This document shows, in pieces, positions 59,453 through 64,000 of a stretch of DNA of 64,000 nucleotides. Numbering within the stretch: the first letter of the stretch is position 1; the number at the start of each line of letters is the position of its first letter. The notes under the pieces were generated by a model. It was given only the letters and a program-made list of their open reading frames with translations, was not told the DNA's origin and ran no database searches. This DNA is from a virus. Both the position numbers and the translations under genes were made by a program. The stretch covers positions 1 to 64,000 of the IMG/VR virus record IMGVR_UViG_3300021197_002039. The stretch is one strand, 5' to 3'.

Positions 59453-59762
59453 AGATTCACTTATTGGCAATATGGGTAAGTTGATCATAGTGACACCACC
59501 TTCTATGACCCGTCCCCGGGATATTAGTTTTACCATTTTAAATTTAAATGACGAGCAAAAAACATTGTTCACAAATAAACTGAACGAGTTGTTTCCAGAA
59601 AATGAAATCACACTCTTTGTTTGGGATAAATCGAACGTAGAAGACAAATGGCTGGATGAGGCCAATCTTAACAGTGATTACGTGATCCAAGGAGACACAG
59701 ACATCACGAAACAAATAGAAACAATAAAGGCAAAATATGACAGAAGAAAGTTTGATTTGTAA
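59442..59762 (+). CDS. Hypothetical protein, 106 aa
   Basis: Mixed alpha/beta (GKLIIVTPPSMTRPRDISFT, LFPENEITLFVWDKSNVED). Not recognised. Overlaps its upstream neighbour by 11 nt and clpX by 26 nt, so it is translated with clpX. Confidence 0.75.
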   Translation: MTDKDSLIGNMGKLIIVTPPSMTRPRDISFTILNLNDEQKTLFTNKLNELFPENEITLFVWDKSNVEDKWLDEANLNSDYVIQGDTDITKQIETIKAKYDRRKFDL

Positions 59763-60984
59763 TTTTTGTGGTAAGTCCAGGAAGGACGTCACAAAAATGA
59801 TCGTTGGTACCAGCAAGACATCGATCTGTAATGAGTGTGTTAAACTTTGTGTGGAGATACTAGACGAGGACATAGTCAAGGCCCGTAAGGAGAAACTTTA
59901 CTCTGGCGACAAGAACATTTTGAATCCAGTGTTGATCAAAGAACATCTAGATCAATATGTCATAGGGCAGGATGCCGCCAAGACGGTGTTGAGTGTGGCA
60001 GTGGCCAATCACTACAAGAGAATAGTGCAACCACCAATCGACTTCGACCTAGACAAATCCAACGTCATGGTGTTGGGAGCCACTGGTGCGGGCAAGACCT
60101 TGTTGGCAAGAACAATAGCAAAGTACCTGGACGTACCATTCGCAATAGCAGACGCTACAACACTGACAGAATCAGGTTACGTGGGTGACGACGTGGAGAA
60201 TGTGGTACAGAAACTGTATGCCAATGCAGGCGGAGACCTAGAAAAAACACAAAAGGGTATTATATTCATAGACGAGATTGATAAGATTTGCAGGAAAGGT
60301 GAAAACACTTCTCTGACCAGAGACGTTTCAGGTGAAGGAGTGCAACAAGGACTACTCAAGATTGTGGAAGGTACAGAATGCAGGGTACCCCCAATGGGTG
60401 GTCGTAAACATCCTGATCAACAGACCATCACCATAGACACATCAGACATACTGTTCATAGTGGGTGGTGCATTCACTGAGTTAGAAAAACAGATTCGATC
60501 AAAACAATCAGGTGGAATGGGGTTTGGAACAAAACTTAAAGAACAAGACGACAAGAACTACCTGAGTGAAGTTCAACCAGAGGACCTGATCAAATACGGA
60601 CTGATACCAGAATTCGTAGGAAGGTTCTCCATGCTTACAAATGTAGATCCACTGAACGAAACACAGTTGATACGTATCCTTACAGAACCCCGGAACGCCA
60701 TACTGAAACAGACCAAGTACCTGTTTGGATTGGACAACATAGACATTGAGTTTACCAAAGAGGCCAAGCAGAGCATAGCACGTAAGGCAAAGGAGTTGGG
60801 TACCAACGCAAGGGGGCTGAAAAACGTAGTAGACACAGTGGTTCTGCCGTATCAGTTCGATGCGGAGGAGATGAGAAACAGAGGAGTGACCAAGATACAG
60901 ATAACTAATCAGGTGGTTGACAAGGGTGCCGACCCTGTGTTAGTATTTAAAAAGACAAATGGAATATCAAAAAAACAAAATTAG
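59737..60984 (+). CDS. clpX: ClpX AAA+ unfoldase, 415 aa
   Basis: ATP-driven unfoldase that feeds tagged proteins to ClpP. Zinc-binding Cys8, 11, 31 and 34; Walker A GATGAGKT (114-121); Walker B IIFIDEID (175-182); pore loop GYVG (147-150); RKH loop (223-225). The ClpP-docking IGF loop reads MGF (about 261-263). Length is normal for the family. No clpP is in the window, so it would use host ClpP or act as a chaperone. It would be expected to recognise the LAA-ending tag of the tmRNA encoded at 44790-45077. Overlaps its neighbours by 26 nt on both sides. Confidence 0.93.
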   Translation: MTEESLICNFCGKSRKDVTKMIVGTSKTSICNECVKLCVEILDEDIVKARKEKLYSGDKNILNPVLIKEHLDQYVIGQDAAKTVLSVAVANHYKRIVQPPIDFDLDKSNVMVLGATGAGKTLLARTIAKYLDVPFAIADATTLTESGYVGDDVENVVQKLYANAGGDLEKTQKGIIFIDEIDKICRKGENTSLTRDVSGEGVQQGLLKIVEGTECRVPPMGGRKHPDQQTITIDTSDILFIVGGAFTELEKQIRSKQSGGMGFGTKLKEQDDKNYLSEVQPEDLIKYGLIPEFVGRFSMLTNVDPLNETQLIRILTEPRNAILKQTKYLFGLDNIDIEFTKEAKQSIARKAKELGTNARGLKNVVDTVVLPYQFDAEEMRNRGVTKIQITNQVVDKGADPVLVFKKTNGISKKQN

Positions 60985-61252
60985 ACCCAAGTTCAAAAAG
61001 ACAGAGAGGCCACTAGGCTTCCAAGGCTACTACGTGGAAGTGCGAGAAGGCGAGGATGCCATCAGGGCATACAGGAAGATCAAGAGATGGATCAAGGAAG
61101 ACAAGTTTATAGATCAGATCAGGGCCAACAACACCTACAGGAAACCATCAGAGATTAAAGTAGAGAAAGCCAAAGAACGCAGGAAGGTACTACGGAAACT
61201 GCGTAGGGAACGTGACAGTTTCATATCAATGCGTCCACAAAGAGGCAGATAA
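60959..61252 (+). CDS. rpsU: Ribosomal protein bS21 homologue, 97 aa
   Basis: The core YVEVREGEDAIRAYRKIKRW then TYRKPSEIKVEKAKERRKVL matches bS21 (basic helices with a KPSE-type block). It carries a 25-residue N-terminal extension ([20 protein letters not shown]). bS21 binds the 30S subunit near the anti-Shine-Dalgarno site; phage-encoded copies are known in marine phages and may favour phage messages. Overlaps clpX by 26 nt. Confidence 0.85.
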   Translation: MEYQKNKIRPKFKKTERPLGFQGYYVEVREGEDAIRAYRKIKRWIKEDKFIDQIRANNTYRKPSEIKVEKAKERRKVLRKLRRERDSFISMRPQRGR

Positions 61253-61326
61253 TAGTACCACTTAATACCTCCCCTAAAAACATTTAAATAGTTGCACTTT
61301 AAAGAGCAATCCCTATAGGAATTTAA

Positions 61327-61650
61327 ATGGCAACAGAAACGAAAAAGAGTTGGTTGAAGAGCAACATAGTGATGATCCCGGTCGTTGCTTCGATACTAGT
61401 TGGAACATTCACAGGTGTGAGATATGTGGTAACACTCACTGACACAATCAACGCAAACAAGATCGAGATAATGAACATGCAAAGAGACATGTCTGTTATA
61501 AGAGATTCAAACACTGATCTAAAACAGCGTCTGGCAAGGGCAGAAGGTACCTGGGAGATGGCAGAGAACCTGTACAGAGAACTGGCAGAGAAGGTGCGTG
61601 ACATGGCATGGGACATCAAGGACCTTAGCAGAGAAGTAAACGGAAACTAA
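61327..61650 (+). CDS. Membrane-anchored coiled-coil protein, 107 aa
   Basis: Hydrophobic segment at about residues 13-35 (IVMIPVVASILVGTFTGVRYV) followed by a coiled coil (ANKIEIMNMQRDMSVIRD). Possible lysis or anchoring function; compare the protein at 24994. The next gene starts on its last stop base. Upstream 61253-61326 has CATTTAAATAG, a weak late-like element. Confidence 0.75.
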   Translation: MATETKKSWLKSNIVMIPVVASILVGTFTGVRYVVTLTDTINANKIEIMNMQRDMSVIRDSNTDLKQRLARAEGTWEMAENLYRELAEKVRDMAWDIKDLSREVNGN

Positions 61651-62225
61651 TGACAAAACAGTACATCTGGATAGGCGGCTTGGCATTTGTGATATTCATG
61701 ACTGCACTGATCACCAAATCCGAAGCACGTAACGAATACCTCAACAGTTACTCAAATGCGTGTCAGTATGGTTCTGTTGACCTAAGCACCAGTTACTCAC
61801 AGGACGACACAGACTACAGACACTATTCGCCAAGCAATGATTACGATAATTTTGGTGAACGGAAAGAACTGAGATTGAGTTTCAGGAAGTACCTGGGTGT
61901 GAGCAAAAAGATGTGTGATGAACAAAATAAAGTATTACTAGAAAATGAGAATCTTAGACAGGAACTGGAGATGCTGAAGGTGTGCAACAAGTATGCGGAC
62001 AGACCACTACCGCCACAGTTCAGCACAGTGGAGAAACACTGCAAAGGACTGCGGGCGAGACCCATCAAGGAAAAAAGCGAGGATCCGTTGTGGGACGAGA
62101 TGAAGAAGGAATACCTAGAAGCCAACCCTGGAGCAGACGTTTACAATCCACCAGTTAAGAAGAAAGAGCCACTGAAGATACCAAAATATCTAACAGACGA
62201 GCCTCTGCCAGTGCCTACAAACTAA
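61650..62225 (+). CDS. Exported or membrane-anchored coiled-coil protein, 191 aa
   Basis: N-terminal signal or anchor (YIWIGGLAFVIFMTALITKS), a Ser/Tyr/Asp-rich segment (STSYSQDDTDYRHYSPSNDY), a short coiled coil and a Pro-rich tail. With the gene at 61327 it could form an outer/inner membrane pair (spanin-like). Not recognised. Confidence 0.7.
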   Translation: MTKQYIWIGGLAFVIFMTALITKSEARNEYLNSYSNACQYGSVDLSTSYSQDDTDYRHYSPSNDYDNFGERKELRLSFRKYLGVSKKMCDEQNKVLLENENLRQELEMLKVCNKYADRPLPPQFSTVEKHCKGLRARPIKEKSEDPLWDEMKKEYLEANPGADVYNPPVKKKEPLKIPKYLTDEPLPVPTN

Positions 62226-62247
62226 TATTACCAAACACACTCGTAAT

Positions 62248-62275
62248 TTGACGTATAGTGCATATATGTTATAAT
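62248..62275 (+). promoter_or_regulatory. Promoter TTGACG-16-TATAAT for hsp20
   Basis: -35 TTGACG (62248-62253), 16-nt spacer ending ATGT, -10 TATAAT (62270-62275), leader of about 60 nt with GGAGGA at 62333. Confidence 0.8.
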
Positions 62276-62343
62276 AAATACAGTTGAAGATTGCTTTAGA
62301 TAGGATCTTCATACATTAACCTTGCTAACATAGGAGGACAGCA

Positions 62344-62793
62344 ATGACTAAACATCTATCTATTTTTAATAACCTAAGACCACACACAGTGGGATTCGAC
62401 GACTGGTTCGATCACTTCGATGCCATGATGGACGACAGTTTCTTCAGAGGAACTGGCAATTTCCCACCATACAACATAGTGAAGACTGGTGAGAACACCT
62501 ACGACGTTGAACTTGCACTTGCAGGATTTGGTAAGGATGACATCATAGTTGAGTACAAGGAAAACTTGCTCACTGTGAAATCAAAACCAAACAAAGATCC
62601 AGCAGACGAAGTTGAGAAATACGACGACGGAATGCAACACAGAGGCATATCAAAAAGGATGTTCACAAGAACATTTACCATTGCCAACGACGTTGAGGTC
62701 AAAGGTGCGGAACTCAAAGATGGTCTGCTTAAAGTGAGCATGGAAAGAATAATCCCAGAGCACAAGAAAGCAAAAACTATCGAAATAAAGTAA
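62344..62793 (+). CDS. hsp20: Hsp20/IbpA-type small heat-shock protein, 149 aa
   Basis: Holdase chaperone preventing aggregation. The alpha-crystallin domain is visible as YNIVKTGENTYDVELALAGF, IIVEYKENLLTVKS and RTFTIANDVEVKGAELKDGL plus LKVSMERIIPE; length is normal. Own sigma-70-like promoter and strong ribosome site (AGGAGGA). Hsp20 is common in marine T4-like phages. Confidence 0.92.
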   Translation: MTKHLSIFNNLRPHTVGFDDWFDHFDAMMDDSFFRGTGNFPPYNIVKTGENTYDVELALAGFGKDDIIVEYKENLLTVKSKPNKDPADEVEKYDDGMQHRGISKRMFTRTFTIANDVEVKGAELKDGLLKVSMERIIPEHKKAKTIEIK

Positions 62794-62798
62794 AGCAT

Positions 62799-62828
62799 GA
62801 AATGGATGGGGTGGTAAAACACCCCTCC
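62799..62828 (+). terminator. Hairpin after hsp20
   Basis: ATGGA-GGGGTG and CACCCC-TCCAT form an 11-bp stem with one bulge and a GTAAAA loop. No T run follows, so termination may be partial; the ClpS promoter begins just after. Confidence 0.6.
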
Positions 62829-62832
62829 ATGT

Positions 62833-62860
62833 TTGACAACTTATGTAGATATGCTATAAT
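62833..62860 (+). promoter_or_regulatory. Promoter TTGACA-16-TATAAT for clpS
   Basis: -35 TTGACA (62833-62838), 16-nt spacer ending ATGC, -10 TATAAT (62855-62860). Only 5 nt separate the -10 from the ATG at 62866. Confidence 0.8.
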
Positions 62861-62865
62861 AAGGT

Positions 62866-63168
62866 ATGACAATGACAGATATACAAACACTTACAAAAGA
62901 AAAGATCAAATTAGATGAACCTGGCCTATACGATGTGATATTCCTCAACGACAACATCACGACAATGGAGTTCGTTGTGAAAGTGCTCAAGCAGATATTC
63001 GGCAAGACGCCAGAGCAGGCACAGAACATCACAAGGAAAATACATGAACATGGACAAGGCATAGTTGGCTCGTACACACACGAAGTTGCAGAGCAAAAAG
63101 GAATAGAGACCACACTAGCGGCTAGACAAGAAAACTTTCCATTACAGGTAAAAGTCAAGAAGCAGTAA
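62866..63168 (+). CDS. clpS: ClpS N-degron adaptor, 100 aa
   Basis: Delivers proteins with destabilising N termini to ClpAP and changes Clp substrate choice. YDVIFLNDNITTMEFVVKVL matches the ClpS binding-pocket block (E. coli has NDDYTPMEFV), with the second acidic residue changed to Asn; KIHEHGQGIVGSYTHEVAEQK keeps the pocket His. The second ATG (62872) is an alternative start. Very close promoter suggests a leaderless message. Confidence 0.9.
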   Translation: MTMTDIQTLTKEKIKLDEPGLYDVIFLNDNITTMEFVVKVLKQIFGKTPEQAQNITRKIHEHGQGIVGSYTHEVAEQKGIETTLAARQENFPLQVKVKKQ

Positions 63169-63169
63169 G

Positions 63170-63514
63170 ATGGGACTTAAGGATTTCGTACTTGAGAATC
63201 AAAAAGTAATTGATTTAGTCAAGGACAGGACTGGAGGCAACGCCCAAGTGGACATGTACTACGGCACTCTGGACTACGCCACAGCAAGATTCCATTCCAT
63301 ACTGATCAAACTGTCACAGGACAAACTCAAAGAACAGCAACACCAAGCAGAGGTTACAGAATGCTTCGAGACCATACAAGCATTTTATAGGAATGTGCAG
63401 AGGTACAGATTCTGGCCATGGATAGCGAGACCATTCATACGTATGGTGCTACACAGCATAGGCACGAGACGTATTCCAAAGATAAAGAAACTGCTAGAAA
63501 AAATTAATAATTAA
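63170..63514 (+). CDS. Hypothetical protein, 114 aa
   Basis: Helical, basic C terminus (RFWPWIARPFIRMVLHSIGT). Starts 1 nt after clpS ends. Not recognised. Confidence 0.75.
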   Translation: MGLKDFVLENQKVIDLVKDRTGGNAQVDMYYGTLDYATARFHSILIKLSQDKLKEQQHQAEVTECFETIQAFYRNVQRYRFWPWIARPFIRMVLHSIGTRRIPKIKKLLEKINN

Positions 63515-63518
63515 CAAT

Positions 63519-63725
63519 ATGATTAGCAATTGGTTGTTCTGGGCAATACCCAAACAATACATCAGGAGATATCTTTTCACATTTTGGCTTGTGATGTTTT
63601 TCTTGCCTGGATATCTTTTAGGATTGCATTTCACTAAACTAGGATTTATAATAAACTGGATCTGGTTCGACCTAGTATTTTATGGTTGGTACAGAGCAAA
63701 ACAAATGATAGGAGACGACGAATGA
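63519..63725 (+). CDS. Small membrane protein, 68 aa
   Basis: Two hydrophobic segments (YLFTFWLVMFFLPGYLLGLH, LGFIINWIWFDLVFYGWY) and a charged C terminus. Overlaps the glutaredoxin ATG (ATGA). Unknown role. Confidence 0.7.
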   Translation: MISNWLFWAIPKQYIRRYLFTFWLVMFFLPGYLLGLHFTKLGFIINWIWFDLVFYGWYRAKQMIGDDE

Positions 63726-63946
63726 AAGCAGTTGTATGGAGTAAACCGGCCTGCCCTTATTGTGAGAAGGCAAAGAACTTGTTGAAGAACAAGGGCATAG
63801 AATACGAAGAGAAGAACATAGCAGAAGGATACAAGATACAGGACCTATTGGAACTTGTGCCCAACGCAAGGACCATGCCTCAGATATGGATAGACGAGGA
63901 ACACATCGGTGGTTTTTTTGAATTAGAGAAGAAACTAGCAGAGTAA
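63722..63946 (+). CDS. grx: Glutaredoxin, 74 aa
   Basis: WSKPACPYCEKAKNLL carries the CPYC redox motif, followed by TMPQIWIDEEHIGGF (cis-Pro and GG blocks). Supplies electrons to ribonucleotide reductase in T4-like phages; nrdAB are at 33295-36818. The ATG at 63722 is inside the membrane-protein stop. Confidence 0.92.
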   Translation: MKAVVWSKPACPYCEKAKNLLKNKGIEYEEKNIAEGYKIQDLLELVPNARTMPQIWIDEEHIGGFFELEKKLAE

Positions 63947-64000
63947 TGAAATTTGACTTTCCTATTGACAAAATTGAATTAGATTTTGATCTGGAAGGTC
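63946..64000 (+). CDS. Partial CDS cut by the window end
   Basis: Begins MKFDFPIDKIELDFDLEG and runs off the window. Its ATG overlaps the glutaredoxin stop (TAATG), so it is the next gene of the same operon. Too short to identify. Confidence 0.6.
   Translation, partial: MKFDFPIDKIELDFDLEG

Overview
The window is a densely packed stretch of a T4-like marine phage (myovirus) genome, not a bacterial chromosome. Genes abut or overlap by 1 to 26 nt on both strands, and no gene-free stretch exceeds about 300 nt. Recognisable phage genes include a tailspike with an Mtd-like N terminus and pectate-lyase-type repeats, a PAAR-like spike tip, class Ia ribonucleotide reductase (NrdA and NrdB), a PD-(D/E)XK nuclease, Hsp20, glutaredoxin, a Bax/glucosaminidase-type lysin and T4-like late-promoter octamers (NATAAATA). 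Capsid, terminase and replication genes lie outside the window. The host cannot be fixed from sequence. A permuted two-piece tmRNA, a DUF1178 protein, TctA/TctC and a surface-antigen-like domain all point toward an alphaproteobacterium; marine cyanobacteria also have permuted tmRNA, but no photosynthesis gene is present.

Layout. 1-5.1 kb: small early-type genes, driven in both directions from three near-identical promoter and ribosome-site cassettes, with a dispersed 15-bp element and a 12-bp tandem repeat. 5.1-11.8 kb: small-molecule and sugar genes (two amidinotransferase-family proteins, a short DegT-type aminotransferase, a 2OG-Fe(II) oxygenase, an SGNH hydrolase, a nucleotide-sugar dehydrogenase, a radical SAM/SPASM enzyme). 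11.8-18.5 kb: small proteins, then TctA and TctC transporter genes without TctB, a P-loop/sulfotransferase-like protein, an oxygenase and a methyltransferase. 18.5-27.3 kb: phage genes including a nucleotidyltransferase-like protein, an FkbM methyltransferase and three strongly expressed-looking small proteins ended by a terminator. 27.3-30.8 kb: a three-gene radical SAM operon on the minus strand. 30.8-39.8 kb: nuclease, tailspike, NrdA/NrdB, spike tip, and a glycosyltransferase/FkbM pair. 40.1-45.1 kb: a complete five-gene branched-chain amino acid/amide type ABC transporter operon, then on the opposite strand a circularly permuted tmRNA gene. 45.1-56.4 kb: small genes, two B12-type radical SAM enzymes each paired with a small partner, a ParB-like protein, a riboswitch-like leader, a lysin and a cluster of exported small proteins. 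56.4-64 kb: a virion-like protein, a large membrane coiled-coil protein, then ClpX, bS21, Hsp20, ClpS and glutaredoxin.

Together the genes suggest a phage that reshapes host translation quality control and proteolysis (tmRNA with an LAA-ending tag, ClpX, the N-degron adaptor ClpS, bS21, Hsp20), nucleotide supply (NrdAB, glutaredoxin) and substrate uptake (the LIV-type ABC system and TctA/TctC), alongside unexplained radical SAM, oxygenase and amidinotransferase chemistry. Many promoters fit TTGAC(N) - 16 nt - TATAAT/TATACT, often with an extended ATGN element before the -10, and in several cases the -10 sits only 2-8 nt before the start codon.
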